Of a stretch of 64,000 bases of DNA, positions 45,442-54,626 are shown one piece after another. Numbering within the stretch: position 1 is the stretch's first letter; the number at the start of each line of letters is the position of its first letter. The stretch covers positions 744,001 to 808,000 of the forward strand of contig NZ_VMSE01000001.1 in assembly GCF_009858335.1 (NCBI RefSeq), read 5' to 3'. The notes beneath the pieces are model-generated. The model had not been told where the DNA came from. It worked only from the letters and a program-made list of their open reading frames with translations, and did no database searches. Made by a program: the position numbers and the translations under genes. Source of the stretch: Methylovorus glucosotrophus (lineage in GTDB: Bacteria; Pseudomonadota; Gammaproteobacteria; Burkholderiales; Methylophilaceae).

Positions 45442-46456
45442 CCGGGGCGACGGTCATGGCGGCACCGGCCAGATTGGAATTGGCGCGGATTTTGGCGTCA
45501 ATTTCATTGGCAATGTCAGCATGCTCGCGCAGGTATTCGCGGGCATTATCCTTGCCCTGACCAATCTTTTCACCCTTGTAGCTGTACCAGGCACCGGATT
45601 TTTCAACCAGTTTCAGGTTAACGCCCATCTCGATGATTTCGCCTTCGCGCGAAATGCCTTCGCCGTACAGAATATCGAACTCAGCCTGCTTGAATGGCGG
45701 CGCAACTTTGTTCTTGACCACTTTGACGCGGGTTTCGGAGCCAATGACTTCGTCACCCTTCTTGATCGCGCCGGTGCGGCGGATATCCAGGCGAACCGAT
45801 GCGTAAAACTTCAGGGCGTTACCACCGGTGGTGGTTTCGGGGTTGCCGAACATCACGCCGATCTTCATGCGGATCTGGTTGATGAAAATCACCAGGGTAT
45901 TGGTGCGCTTGATGTTGGCAGTCAGCTTGCGCAGCGCTTGCGACATCAGGCGGGCTTGCAGACCCATGTGGGAGTCGCCCATTTCGCCTTCGATTTCGGC
46001 TTTGGGTGTCAGTGCAGCCACCGAGTCCACCACCACGATATCCACCGAGCCTGAGCGTACCAGCATGTCGGCGATTTCCAGAGCTTGCTCGCCGGTATCC
46101 GGTTGCGAGATCAGGAGGTCGGAAACGTTAACGCCGAGCTTTTGGGCATATTGTGGGTCGAGTGCATGTTCGGCATCGATAAAGGCTGCGGTGCCGCCCA
46201 TTTTTTGCATTTGAGCGATGACAGACAGTGTCAGTGTGGTTTTGCCGGAAGATTCCGGACCGTAGATTTCAATGATGCGGCCGCGAGGCAAGCCGCCAAT
46301 GCCCAGCGCGATGTCGAGGCCGAGCGAGCCGGTCGATACGGCCTGAATGTCGGCTGCGACATCCGTATCGCCCATGCGCATGATAGAACCTTTGCCGAAT
46401 TGCTTCTCGATTTGCGAGAGGGCCGCGGCGAGCGCTTTGCTTTTGTTTTCGTCCAT
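45422..46456 (-). CDS. recA: Recombinase RecA
   Basis: A 344-residue RecA of normal length. It forms filaments on single-stranded DNA, drives strand exchange and triggers LexA cleavage. Walker A is GPESSGKTT near residue 67. Other hallmarks are [48 protein letters not shown] and the DNA-binding loop region [28 protein letters not shown]. The C-terminal tail is acidic (APDDDGEE), as usual. It is the first gene of recA-recX-alaS(-lysC). Confidence 0.99.
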   Translation of the reverse strand: MDENKSKALAAALSQIEKQFGKGSIMRMGDTDVAADIQAVSTGSLGLDIALGIGGLPRGRIIEIYGPESSGKTTLTLSVIAQMQKMGGTAAFIDAEHALDPQYAQKLGVNVSDLLISQPDTGEQALEIADMLVRSGSVDIVVVDSVAALTPKAEIEGEMGDSHMGLQARLMSQALRKLTANIKRTNTLVIFINQIRMKIGVMFGNPETTTGGNALKFYASVRLDIRRTGAIKKGDEVIGSETRVKVVKNKVAPPFKQAEFDILYGEGISREGEIIEMGVNLKLVEKSGAWYSYKGEKIGQGKDNAREYLREHADIANEIDAKIRANSNLAGAAMTVAPDDDGEE

Positions 46457-46488
46457 GAATCTGCCTTTGTTGGTGTGCCTGATAAAGC

Positions 46489-46510
46489 CTGTAATTATTT
46501 CATAATTCAG
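46489..46510. promoter_or_regulatory. Inverted repeat in the recA promoter region
   Basis: CTG-T-AATTAT-TTC-ATAATT-CAG is a near-perfect dyad about 33 bp upstream of the recA ATG. It resembles a regulator site, but the spacing is longer than the classic CTGT-N8-ACAG LexA box. On the minus strand a TTGCTT/TATGAA pair spaced by 16 bp would overlap it. Confidence 0.4.
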
Positions 46511-46738
46511 TACTTAAGGTAAGCAAAGACGCGCATTGCTATCGCCTTTCCGCTCTTCTGGCTCAAGATAAATGACATGCGTCACTGCCAGCGAACCTCA
46601 TGCGCAGATTGCGGTCATAGGTACACAACGGTAGGTATAAAAAAATTAAAGTATTGCGTTTTAAAGCTGTAAACAGAATTCGGGGCAAACACGTTTTAAG
46701 CATGACTTCCACACCATGGAAGTGATGAGGAGATGAAC

Positions 46739-47038
46739 ATGAGATTATTCAAACGCTTGCTGCTGGGGCTGATGCTGACACTGGCTAGCATGGGTGCTGC
46801 CCACGCCCACGATTCTTTCAGTATTGGCCTCAACATTGGTGGGCCAGGTTATTACGGTCCGCCGCCCGGGGCTTATTACGCACCCCCTCCAGTGATTTAT
46901 CGTGCGCCGCCAGTCGTGTATTTTGGCGCACCACCTCCTGTGTACTACCGGCCATATGAGCCTCGGATTTACTACCGGGAATATGACGGTGGCCGCTACC
47001 ACCATCATGACCGTGGTCGGCATGGTGGCTGGCGCTAA
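46739..47038 (+). CDS. Pro/Tyr-rich exported protein
   Basis: A 99-residue secreted protein. The signal peptide (MRLFKRLLLGLMLTLASMG) is followed by a low-complexity body of Pro, Tyr and Gly (GPPPGAYYAPPPVIYRAPP) and a basic His-rich end (YHHHDRGRHGG). It resembles the small YXWGXW/PXPV-type or proline-rich exported proteins of betaproteobacteria; no function is known. The start at 46739 is preferred because GAGGAG (46727-46732) lies 6 nt before it; the upstream ATG at 46733 abuts that site. A terminator follows. Confidence 0.72.
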   Translation: MRLFKRLLLGLMLTLASMGAAHAHDSFSIGLNIGGPGYYGPPPGAYYAPPPVIYRAPPVVYFGAPPPVYYRPYEPRIYYREYDGGRYHHHDRGRHGGWR

Positions 47039-47063
47039 AAAGGGCGGTCTTCGCCCATAAGGT

Positions 47064-47100
47064 AAAAAAGCGATTGCCTGAAAAGCAGTCGCTTTTTTTT
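47064..47100 (+). terminator. Terminator after the Pro/Tyr-rich gene
   Basis: The stem AGCGATTGC pairs with GCAGTCGCT, with one wobble, around a seven-base loop. It is followed by eight T and preceded by six A, so it may also serve pncC on the other strand. Confidence 0.85.
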
Positions 47101-47121
47101 ATGCCTGATCCTCAGCTGCTT

Positions 47122-47622
47122 TTAAGCTTGCATGGGTTGCTTGAGCAGCTGTAGCAGACCTTCGAAAACAGCTTGCACGGCTTGTGCCCGGATTTGCTGG
47201 CGATTGCCACTGAAATGACGGGTAGTGCTGACAATATTACCCGGTGTGGCCCAGGCAAAGCACACCATGCCCACCGGCTTGGCCTGCGTGCCGCCGCCCG
47301 GACCGGCAATGCCGGTAATCGCCGCTGCTATGTGGGCGCGCCCACGATGTAACGCCCCGTGGGCCATTTCAATTGCCGTCTGTTCGCTTACTGCGCCATA
47401 AGTTTCCAGAGTCGCCGGATTAACCCCCAGCATGCTGATTTTTGCCGCGTTGCTGTAAGTGATATGCGCGCTCTCAAACCAGGTTGAGCTGCCTGGGATT
47501 TCGGTAATCAGACTGGCGGCCATGCCGCCTGTACAGGACTCCGCCAGCGACAGCAGCAAGCCTTGTTGCTGCAGGGTGTTGCCCAGGCTGCGTGTCAGCT
47601 CCAGTAATTCAGTTTTATCCAT
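47122..47622 (-). CDS. pncC: Nicotinamide-nucleotide amidase (CinA C-terminal type)
   Basis: A 166-residue stand-alone CinA C-terminal domain protein. PncC deamidates NMN to nicotinate mononucleotide, recycling the product of DNA ligase. Family motifs: LSLAESCTGGMAASLITEIPG with the catalytic Ser, ITYSNAAKISMLGV, AITGIAGPGGGTQAKPVG. It overlaps the end of pgpA by 28 bp on the same strand, so they are co-translated. Confidence 0.92.
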   Translation of the reverse strand: MDKTELLELTRSLGNTLQQQGLLLSLAESCTGGMAASLITEIPGSSTWFESAHITYSNAAKISMLGVNPATLETYGAVSEQTAIEMAHGALHRGRAHIAAAITGIAGPGGGTQAKPVGMVCFAWATPGNIVSTTRHFSGNRQQIRAQAVQAVFEGLLQLLKQPMQA

Positions 47623-48113
47623 AAGCCGCCTTGCAAAAAGGCAATGGCATACCCTGCTGCCAGCAAGTCATCCAGCATGACTCCCAGGCCGCCCTTGATA
47701 TGCCGATCGCTCAGGTTGATGGGGAAGGGTTTCCAGATATCGAACAGACGAAACAGCAGGAACGCGGCGAGCCATGCCTGCCAGCTGAGCGGCGTGAATT
47801 CCAGCACCAGCATGAAGGCCGCAATCTCATCCCACACAATGCTGCCGTGATCAGAGGCGCCAAGTGCCTTGCCCGCAATGCCGCAGATATAGATGCCGAG
47901 CAGAAACATGCCAGCGAGAACGAGGTAGTGCAGGGGCTCGGCCAGTTGCATCAGGCCGATAAAACAGGGGATGCCAACCAGCGTACCCCAGGTGCCCGGC
48001 GCCTTGCGAGGCAGGCCGCTGCCAAAACCCAGCGCCAGGAAGTGCGCTGGGTGTCGCAGCAGAAAATGACGGTCTGGCCAGTGGATCAATCTTTGTTCCT
48101 GAATGAGGTGCAT
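47595..48113 (-). CDS. pgpA: Phosphatidylglycerophosphatase A
   Basis: A 172-residue membrane enzyme that dephosphorylates phosphatidylglycerol phosphate to phosphatidylglycerol. Family hallmarks: LGFGSGLPRKAPGTWGTLVGIP, GSIVWDEIAAFML, RLFDIWKPFPIN and GGLGVMLDDLLAAGYA, the latter two carrying acidic residues for Mg2+. Four membrane helices are predicted. It is usually next to thiL; here a PEP-CTERM gene lies between them. Confidence 0.94.
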   Translation of the reverse strand: MHLIQEQRLIHWPDRHFLLRHPAHFLALGFGSGLPRKAPGTWGTLVGIPCFIGLMQLAEPLHYLVLAGMFLLGIYICGIAGKALGASDHGSIVWDEIAAFMLVLEFTPLSWQAWLAAFLLFRLFDIWKPFPINLSDRHIKGGLGVMLDDLLAAGYAIAFLQGGLWIKLNYWS

Positions 48114-48181
48114 GATTGGTCATCATAGCGCATTCATCTCAGGTGCTGCCAACCCTGCTCAGCAATATGACATGGGCGGCC

Positions 48182-49276
48182 TTATGCCATAGGGCGTCTT
48201 CGCAAAGCCACTATTGCCCCAATCAGCATCATCAGCCATGTACTGAGCTCAGGTACCGCGCTGATGGGTTTGAGCAGAAACAATTCGGATTGCCCTGTAA
48301 GCGTGTTGTTCATGATCCCGACTATCCACCCCAGCTCATTGATGTCTGTCGCTTTGCTGAGTATCCAGCCACTCGCCAGAATGGCCGGGTCTACCAGCAG
48401 GTTAAGGTCCAGCACCTGACCGGCATGAAAAGAGACCGCCCGGTCATTGGAGTCGCCTACCGCGATTCCCGCCTCATTGATTTTATAGGCATTGCTATAG
48501 TCGGATGCTCCCAGTGTGCCAAGATCCAGCATGCTGCCGTTTTCCCATAAGGTGGCATGCAGACCGGCTTCGTATTCCGCCTGGCCGATGACCTGTCCGG
48601 CGTTATTGATGTCATTGGCTATACTCTGCCAATACGCCACAATATTGTTATCGACATCCGTAATAACCCGATTGTCCAAGAGTTGCATGCCAGAAGCAGA
48701 CCACGATATTGCCTGGGTCGCGGGGATCTGTTCATGCGTAATGGCTTGGCCAACCGCAACCCCCATATCGTTAAGACCGTGCAGTGTTGCTCTTCCATAA
48801 TAGGTGGCAGACCCTAATGTGATGCCTTCTGCCAAGGGGTAGGCAAACTCGTGGTTTTCTCCATACCCGACCCAGTGTCCATGGTTGTTGATGTCCGTCA
48901 GGGTGCTTCCCCGAGCTGCGCCATCGTCAATGCCAGTGGGGGTGGTGCCATTCCAGACCACCGCACCCATATACATGCCCGTGGTCGTCGATGAGCCTAC
49001 GGTTTGCCCGAGATTATTAATGCCAGTGACATAGGCATATCCATCCCCGGAGTCAAATGAGCCTAGGGGGTTAAGGTAGCTCCAATTGCCTGACGCACTG
49101 CGAACGCCATTGCTGACGGCAATTTCCCCCAAGTCATTGATATACGGGGTGCCATAGGGATTGCTTAAGGAGGGGTTGTAAATCGAGGTGAGGTTGTAAC
49201 TTGGTGCAGCCTGCAGATTGCTGACGGACGCCAGCAGTCCAATAAGGCCTAGTGCAATTCCAGAAATCACTTTCAT
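48182..49276 (-). CDS. PEP-CTERM protein with HAF-type repeats
   Basis: A 364-residue exported protein. Signal peptide: MKVISGIALGLIGLLASVS, cleaved near LQA. The body is built of repeats of the HAF type (INNLGQTVG, INNAGQVIG, INEAGIAVG, INELGWIVG; and DLGTLGASDYSNAYKINEAG), likely a beta-propeller. The C-terminus is a PEP-CTERM sorting tail: VPELSTWLMMLIGAIVAL then RRR, meant for exosortase processing. The motif is PEL rather than PEP. GGGGAGA precedes the ATG at 49276. It interrupts the thiL-pgpA order in the same direction. The function is probably in surface or extracellular matter. Confidence 0.82.
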   Translation of the reverse strand: MKVISGIALGLIGLLASVSNLQAAPSYNLTSIYNPSLSNPYGTPYINDLGEIAVSNGVRSASGNWSYLNPLGSFDSGDGYAYVTGINNLGQTVGSSTTTGMYMGAVVWNGTTPTGIDDGAARGSTLTDINNHGHWVGYGENHEFAYPLAEGITLGSATYYGRATLHGLNDMGVAVGQAITHEQIPATQAISWSASGMQLLDNRVITDVDNNIVAYWQSIANDINNAGQVIGQAEYEAGLHATLWENGSMLDLGTLGASDYSNAYKINEAGIAVGDSNDRAVSFHAGQVLDLNLLVDPAILASGWILSKATDINELGWIVGIMNNTLTGQSELFLLKPISAVPELSTWLMMLIGAIVALRRRPMA

Positions 49277-49409
49277 GATAAGTCTCCCCGGATAACGCAA
49301 GAAACTGATCGTATGCCTGTCTGAAGTTTACGGGTATAGCCCTAATGCACTAATCTTGCTCTAAAAGAATATATCAAACGTAAGGTATTGATTTGTTATG
49401 TCAATGGAG

Positions 49410-50366
49410 TCATTCGAAATGATCAAACCCTGTTTTTTTGATCTCCAGACGCGTGTTATCTGCATCGTAAACATCCACACCTGCCTGAATTCTCGTCTGG
49501 CCAATCACGCCCAGGCTTAAGCCCAGCTGCCTGCCTAGTGTGGCAATCTGTTCACGCTTGGCGGATGGCGCGGTAAAGCATAATTCATAATCGTCACCGC
49601 CGCCGAGCACAAAGGATTGCACCGCGTTGTCTGCAATATGCTGGCGAGTGATGGGTGAGAGGGGAATATCGGCAAACCGGATATCCGCCCCCAGCCGCGA
49701 TGCTTGCAGAATATGGCCGAGATCGGCCAGCAAACCATCGGAAATATCAATGGCGCTGTGGGCTAGCTGGCGCAATGCCAACCCGAGTGCTGCGCGAGGC
49801 TGTGGCTGATGCAGCGCCATGCTGCATTCGGCCAGCGCATCGGCTGTCAGCGGGTAGTGACCTTGCATGGCGGCGAGCGCCAATGCGGCAGTGCCGAGTG
49901 AGCCTGAGACCCAGATGTCATCGCCTGGCTTGGCGCCGCTACGGGTAAGGGCCTGCTGCTGCGGCACGATACCCATGATTTGTACGCTGATGGTGAGCGG
50001 GCCGCGGGTGGTATCACCGCCGATCAGCGATACGCCAAAACGGTCTGCGCAATCAAAAAAGCCGCGACTGAATTCTGCCAGCCAGGCCTCCTTGATCTCT
50101 GGCAGGGCGATAGCCAGCGTGGCCCAGCGGGCTTCCGCCCCCATGGCGGCCATGTCCGAGATATTGACGGCCAGCGATTTCCAGCCTATGCCGTAAGGGG
50201 CGGCATCTGCAAAGAAATGCGTGCCCGCGACCAGCATGTCGGCAGATATGGCGAGTTGATGGCCTGGAGGCACGGCGATCAGGGCGGCATCGTCGCCTAT
50301 GCCCAGCTCGGTGTGCAACTGTGGGCGCGTAAAGTAGCGGGCGATCAGGTCGAATTCAGGTGTCAT
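49410..50366 (-). CDS. thiL: Thiamine-monophosphate kinase
   Basis: A 318-residue enzyme that phosphorylates thiamine monophosphate to thiamine diphosphate, the active cofactor. Motifs: [10 protein letters not shown] near the N-terminus binds metal-[38 protein letters not shown] and [15 protein letters not shown] are family marks; [14 protein letters not shown] lies near the end. The start at 50366 ([12 protein letters not shown]) is the family's usual N-terminus; a longer frame to 50471 overlaps mogA. It is 11 bp downstream of mogA. Confidence 0.94.
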   Translation of the reverse strand: MTPEFDLIARYFTRPQLHTELGIGDDAALIAVPPGHQLAISADMLVAGTHFFADAAPYGIGWKSLAVNISDMAAMGAEARWATLAIALPEIKEAWLAEFSRGFFDCADRFGVSLIGGDTTRGPLTISVQIMGIVPQQQALTRSGAKPGDDIWVSGSLGTAALALAAMQGHYPLTADALAECSMALHQPQPRAALGLALRQLAHSAIDISDGLLADLGHILQASRLGADIRFADIPLSPITRQHIADNAVQSFVLGGGDDYELCFTAPSAKREQIATLGRQLGLSLGVIGQTRIQAGVDVYDADNTRLEIKKTGFDHFE

Positions 50367-50377
50367 GCAGCGGGTGT

Positions 50378-50968
50378 TCAGGCTTGCGGTTTGATGGCGG
50401 ATTTGGGGCGAAACGCCTTGACGATGCTTTCTTTGGTTTCGATATACGGTGCACCGATCAGGTCCAGGCAATAAGGCACGGCGGCAAAAATGCCGGGCAC
50501 CACGGTCTTTCCATCGGCGTCTTTCAGGCCTTCCAGGGTTTCCTGTATGGCTTTGGGCTGGCCGGGCAGGTTGATGATCAGGCTCTGCTTGCGGATAACC
50601 GCTACCTGGCGCGAAAGAATGGCGGTGGGCACAAAATGCAGGCTGATTTGCCGCATCTGTTCGCCGAAGCCTGGCATTTCCTTGTCGGCGACAGCCAGGG
50701 TGGCTTCAGGCGTCACATCGCGCAGCGCTGGGCCAGTACCGCCGGTGGTGAGCACCAGATCGCAGCCTTCATGGTCGACCAGATCGCGCAGGGTTGCTTC
50801 AATCTCGGCTTGCTCATCAGGAATCACGCGTGCCACCGTCTGCCAGGGGGTGATGAGTACATTGTCCAGCCATGCCTTGAGACTGGGGATGCCTTTGTCT
50901 TCATACACGCCAGCGGAGGCGCGATCACTCACGGAAACTAAGCCGACAGTAAGGAATTGTTCTGACAT
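50378..50968 (-). CDS. mogA: Molybdopterin adenylyltransferase
   Basis: A 196-residue MogA-type enzyme that adenylates molybdopterin so that molybdate can be inserted. Motifs: [19 protein letters not shown] at the start, [20 protein letters not shown] with the binding loop, [23 protein letters not shown] MoaB identity is less likely because of the length and the C-terminal [14 protein letters not shown] tail, typical of MogA. It precedes thiL on the same strand. Confidence 0.92.
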   Translation of the reverse strand: MSEQFLTVGLVSVSDRASAGVYEDKGIPSLKAWLDNVLITPWQTVARVIPDEQAEIEATLRDLVDHEGCDLVLTTGGTGPALRDVTPEATLAVADKEMPGFGEQMRQISLHFVPTAILSRQVAVIRKQSLIINLPGQPKAIQETLEGLKDADGKTVVPGIFAAVPYCLDLIGAPYIETKESIVKAFRPKSAIKPQA

Positions 50969-51066
50969 AGTGGTTGTCTACGCAATCGTAATAACAAAAT
51001 CAAGAATGCCATTATCATAACATCAGCCGACATGTGCTTTCGGCTGAACCTCCGAGGAGAGTCACC

Positions 51067-51843
51067 ATGCATTACATCACGAGCCTGTTACTAGCCCTTG
51101 CGCTGGTGGGCTGTGCCAGCCAGAAGCCGCAACCGGTGCCGGTGGATAATACCCGTGCCAGCAATGGCAATCCCTATACCGAGACCTATGTCAGCCATCC
51201 GCAGCCCGCGACGCTGCTGGCTCCAGATCCAAATGGCCCCAAGCTCTATCTGGGCGATAAAAAAGAGGACGATTACAAGCGCATGCTGGAGCAGGGCTAT
51301 GACATGCTGGGCTATTCCAGTTTTGAATCCGGTGACGTGGCGCCAGAGCTTGCGACCCAGCAGGCTAAGCAGGTGAAGGCGGATCTGGTGCTGGTTTATA
51401 CCCAGCTGACTGGCAGCACGCCTGCCAGCATGAAGTTGCAGCAATTGCGCCAGCAGGCTGCGGCCCAAAAAGCAGCAGCGGCAGAACCGAAAGCGGCAGG
51501 CGATGCTCCTGCACCCGTGGATGAGGCTAAGCAGCGCTATCATTACTTTGCCTCGTACTGGGTGAAACTGGCCCCGCCATTAATCGGTGTGCATGTGAAT
51601 GGCCCGGTGGCGCCAGATCAGCCTGGTTTGCCTGTGGTGGCCGTGGTGAAGCAGTCGCCTGCCGACAAGGCTGGGCTAGTGGATGGTGATGTGCTGACCC
51701 GTCTGGGGGAAGTCAACCTCGACAAGCCCGAGTCCCTGACGCGCGCCGCCAGACAGTATGCCGGTAAAACCGTCGAGGTGGATTTCCGCCGTAGCGGCAG
51801 CCCGGGCAAAGCCATGATCACCCTGAATCAGCGTCCGCAGTAG
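51067..51843 (+). CDS. Lipoprotein with a C-terminal PDZ domain
   Basis: A 258-residue lipoprotein. Signal: MHYITSLLLALALVGC, Cys at residue 16. The middle has a Tyr/Asp-rich stretch and an Ala/Lys/Gln-rich helix (AAAQKAAAAEPKA). Residues about 180-255 are a PDZ domain (PGLPVVAVVKQSPADKAGLVDGDVLTRLG). There is no protease domain, so this is a binding or scaffold protein in the envelope. GAGGAGAG lies about 5 nt before the ATG at 51067. Function is unknown. Confidence 0.78.
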   Translation: MHYITSLLLALALVGCASQKPQPVPVDNTRASNGNPYTETYVSHPQPATLLAPDPNGPKLYLGDKKEDDYKRMLEQGYDMLGYSSFESGDVAPELATQQAKQVKADLVLVYTQLTGSTPASMKLQQLRQQAAAQKAAAAEPKAAGDAPAPVDEAKQRYHYFASYWVKLAPPLIGVHVNGPVAPDQPGLPVVAVVKQSPADKAGLVDGDVLTRLGEVNLDKPESLTRAARQYAGKTVEVDFRRSGSPGKAMITLNQRPQ

Positions 51844-51961
51844 TGTTTTGCCGTCCGGCACATCCGCTGTGTGCCGGACCTGTTTCGCTTTTTATTCCCA
51901 TTGGCAGGCACGTTCGTGCATGCTTACAATCCAGCTAACCCCATAACAAAAGCAATAAGCC

Positions 51962-53947
51962 ATGATGGATAAAATCCTCCACGACTACCTGCAACACAAA
52001 AGCGAGCCTGTGCGTCTGCTGGCCGATCTGGTGGATCAGATACGCCCGGCACGTGGCGACCACCGCGACCATGCTGCGCATGCCATCCAGGCGCTATGTC
52101 ATGTGCTGAATCGCGAACCCGAGCTTGCCCAGGCCTTGCATGAAGCCGTGCTGGGCTTGCTGGGCGGCCGTCGCCCGGTCTCGCTGTATGTGGATGCGGG
52201 CATTCAGCCCAGCAGCGGATTCTTTACTGAAATGTTCCGGCGCGTGGGCCATAAATTATTGCCCGAAGCCGTAGACCCGCAATATGTGAAAGATGTTTTC
52301 GGGCAGATTTTCCGGCGCCGGCAGGATGAGCTGTGGGTCATTGCCGTGCCCGACGAGGTCTGGCTGCAACTGTTGGAAGCCATGCGGTTTGACGAGGCGG
52401 ATACGCGCCTGCTGGAAGCCTGCAAACGTGGCCTGCTGGATGCCGTGCAGGTGCTTTCCTATCGCCTGTCAGCCTCTGGCCTGGAGCCTGAGCTGATACG
52501 CAGTCATCCTGAGCTGGAAAACCATGCTTCGCCCTTCATTATCCAGAATGTGGAGCTGGGCAATTTTCTTGAGGCGCCCGAGGATGACAAAAACGACATA
52601 CGGCATATTCTGGTCATGCTGGATCAGTGTGGTGAAGTGATCGGCAAGATACGCCGCAATAGCTCGCAAACCGGGACCAGCATTCACCTGACCTTTCTGC
52701 TGCAACGCATGACGCAGCAGATACGCCGCCTGGAGCGCCTGTTACGCATTATTGCCAGCCAGCGCGCCGGGGAGAGCGCGAATCTTGAGTTTGTGCATCT
52801 GTTGAAAGAGCTGGTCTCCGCCGAGTGCCACAAAAATGATGTGCGCAAGCACTGGCGCGAGAACATGGAGCTGCTGGCCCTGCGCGTGACCGAAAATGCC
52901 AGCCGCACCGGCGAGCATTACATCACCAACAATCGCCGTGAATACTATGGCCTGATGCGCTCGGCCATGGGGGCGGGCATTATCATCGCGTTCATGGCGA
53001 TGCTGAAGATCTTCACCGCGGGCAAACATTATGCCCCGCTGACCGAGGCCATCCTGTTCAGCCTCAATTACGGGCTGGGCTTTGTCATCATTCATATCCT
53101 GCACTTTACGGTGGCGACCAAGCAGCCCGCAATGACCGCCGCCGCCATTGCCGCCAGTATTGATGCCAGTGATGGCAAGAGCCGGGAGATGGATAATCTG
53201 GTCAATATCATCGCGCAAACCATACGCAGCCAGACCATTGCCATTATCGGCAATGTGTCACTCGCCGTGCCGGTGGCGATGCTGATTGGCTGGGCGATCT
53301 ATACCCTCACCGGCAGTCATTTTATTCCCCCGGAAAAAGCGCACAAGTTGCTGGCGGATATTCACCCGTGGCACAGCGGCGCGCTGATTTACGCCGGTAT
53401 CGCCGGGGTTTGCCTGTTCCTCTCTGGGCTGATTGCGGGCTATCACGACAATCTCGCCATCTATAACAAGATCCCGCAACGCCTGAAAGCCCTCGGCTGG
53501 TTGCGGGTGTTGCTGGGGCCTGCACGACTGGAGCGTGTGGCGAAGTATGTGGAAAACAACCTGGGGGCGCTGGCGGGTAACTTTTACTTCGGTTGCCTGT
53601 TGGGCGGCATGTCAGGTCTGGGCGTCTTGCTGGGCCTGCCGATTGATATTCGGCATATTGCCTTTTCATCCGCGTTTGTCGGCTTCTCGTTTACCGCCCT
53701 CGATTTCAATATTACCTGGCAACTGGCTGTCATTGCCGCCGTGAGCGTGTTGCTGATCGGCACGGTCAATCTGCTGGTGAGTTTCAGTCTGGCGCTGTAT
53801 GTGGCGATGAAGTCGCGTAAGGTGAGCTTTGTGCAATGGCGCCGCTTTCTGGTCACCTTGCTCAAGCGCTTGAACAATGAGCCCGGCAAGTTTTTCCTGC
53901 CACCGCCAAGGAGTGAGCCGGAGACGGAATCTGGTCATGGGCATTAA
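51962..53947 (+). CDS. Gcr-family 'site-specific recombinase' membrane protein
   Basis: A 661-residue protein of the family annotated as Gcr site-specific recombinase, common in beta- and gammaproteobacteria. The N-terminal 330 residues are helical and hydrophilic; the C-terminal half has about six membrane helices (GAGIIIAFMAMLKIF; LIYAGIAGVCLFLSGLIAG; GGMSGLGVLLGLP). No tyrosine or serine recombinase active site is visible, and such a membrane topology does not fit DNA recombination. The family's real role is unknown. Two ATG codons in tandem start the frame. A terminator follows. Confidence 0.75.
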   Translation: MMDKILHDYLQHKSEPVRLLADLVDQIRPARGDHRDHAAHAIQALCHVLNREPELAQALHEAVLGLLGGRRPVSLYVDAGIQPSSGFFTEMFRRVGHKLLPEAVDPQYVKDVFGQIFRRRQDELWVIAVPDEVWLQLLEAMRFDEADTRLLEACKRGLLDAVQVLSYRLSASGLEPELIRSHPELENHASPFIIQNVELGNFLEAPEDDKNDIRHILVMLDQCGEVIGKIRRNSSQTGTSIHLTFLLQRMTQQIRRLERLLRIIASQRAGESANLEFVHLLKELVSAECHKNDVRKHWRENMELLALRVTENASRTGEHYITNNRREYYGLMRSAMGAGIIIAFMAMLKIFTAGKHYAPLTEAILFSLNYGLGFVIIHILHFTVATKQPAMTAAAIAASIDASDGKSREMDNLVNIIAQTIRSQTIAIIGNVSLAVPVAMLIGWAIYTLTGSHFIPPEKAHKLLADIHPWHSGALIYAGIAGVCLFLSGLIAGYHDNLAIYNKIPQRLKALGWLRVLLGPARLERVAKYVENNLGALAGNFYFGCLLGGMSGLGVLLGLPIDIRHIAFSSAFVGFSFTALDFNITWQLAVIAAVSVLLIGTVNLLVSFSLALYVAMKSRKVSFVQWRRFLVTLLKRLNNEPGKFFLPPPRSEPETESGHGH

Positions 53948-53955
53948 TGCCATGT

Positions 53956-53989
53956 AAAAAAAGCCCGCTGGTTCAAGCGGGCTTTTTTT
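53956..53989 (+). terminator. Bidirectional terminator between Gcr-family gene and darP
   Basis: AAAAAAAGCCCGCT, loop GGTTCA, AGCGGGCTTTTTTT: GCCCGCT pairs with AGCGGGC, with seven A before and seven T after. The two genes are convergent and can both use it. Confidence 0.9.
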
Positions 53990-54023
53990 ATGCGGCGATG
54001 TGGAGCCTGGGTATGCTGGCTCG

Positions 54024-54587
54024 TCACTCTTCCGCTTCGTCTTCGGGTTCTTCCTCAGGCGCTGCGCCGGGCGCGGTGACTTCACGCAGCAGTTTGAACA
54101 GTTCGCGACTGCTTTTCGGCGGTTTGTTAGCCGCGGCTTCACGGCGGGCATTGCGTATCAGTGTGCGCAATTGCTGGATATCGACTGCCGGGAAATGCGA
54201 CATGAAGTCTTGCAGCGCGGCTTCTTCTTCGATCAGGCGAGTGCGCCAGCGCTCCAACTGGTGAAAATAGGCAGTTTCGGCGTTGTGCTTGCCCTCCCAG
54301 CGTTGCAACTGGTCGATGATGGGGGCGGTATCCACATTGCGCATCAGGCGGCCGATGTATTGCATCTGGCGACGGATCGCGCCATTGGCGGTAATGCGCT
54401 TGGCTTCCCGTATCGCATCATTCAGCGCTTCTGGCAGGTCCAGCTTGGCCAGTCTTTCCTTGGGCAGGCTGACCAGCGTCACGCCCAGATCCTGCAGTGC
54501 ATCCATGGCCGCTTTGCGCTTGGTCTTGCTGAGCGGGCTGTCTTCGATATCCGCCTCGGCGGCGTTGTTTGTCTCATTAGGTTTCAT
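54024..54587 (-). CDS. darP: Ribosome-associated protein DarP (YjgA, DUF615)
   Basis: A 187-residue protein of the DUF615 family, which associates with 50S ribosomal precursors and aids late assembly. Family segments: SKTKRKAAMDALQDLGVTLVSLP, LPEALNDAIREAKRI, GAIRRQMQYIGRLMR and WRTRLIEEEAALQDFM. The C-terminal tail is acidic (EEEPEDEAEE). The start at 54587 is the family's normal one; a much longer frame runs through the divergent pmbA and is not supported. Confidence 0.92.
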   Translation of the reverse strand: MKPNETNNAAEADIEDSPLSKTKRKAAMDALQDLGVTLVSLPKERLAKLDLPEALNDAIREAKRITANGAIRRQMQYIGRLMRNVDTAPIIDQLQRWEGKHNAETAYFHQLERWRTRLIEEEAALQDFMSHFPAVDIQQLRTLIRNARREAAANKPPKSSRELFKLLREVTAPGAAPEEEPEDEAEE

Positions 54588-54626
54588 GCTGGGGTATGAT
54601 AGCAGTTTTTCCCCAAGAGACTTAAT

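Noticed and set aside
51962..53947. Mobile-element assignment for the Gcr 'recombinase'
   Set aside because: No recombinase catalytic residues, no repeats or attachment sites, and several membrane helices.
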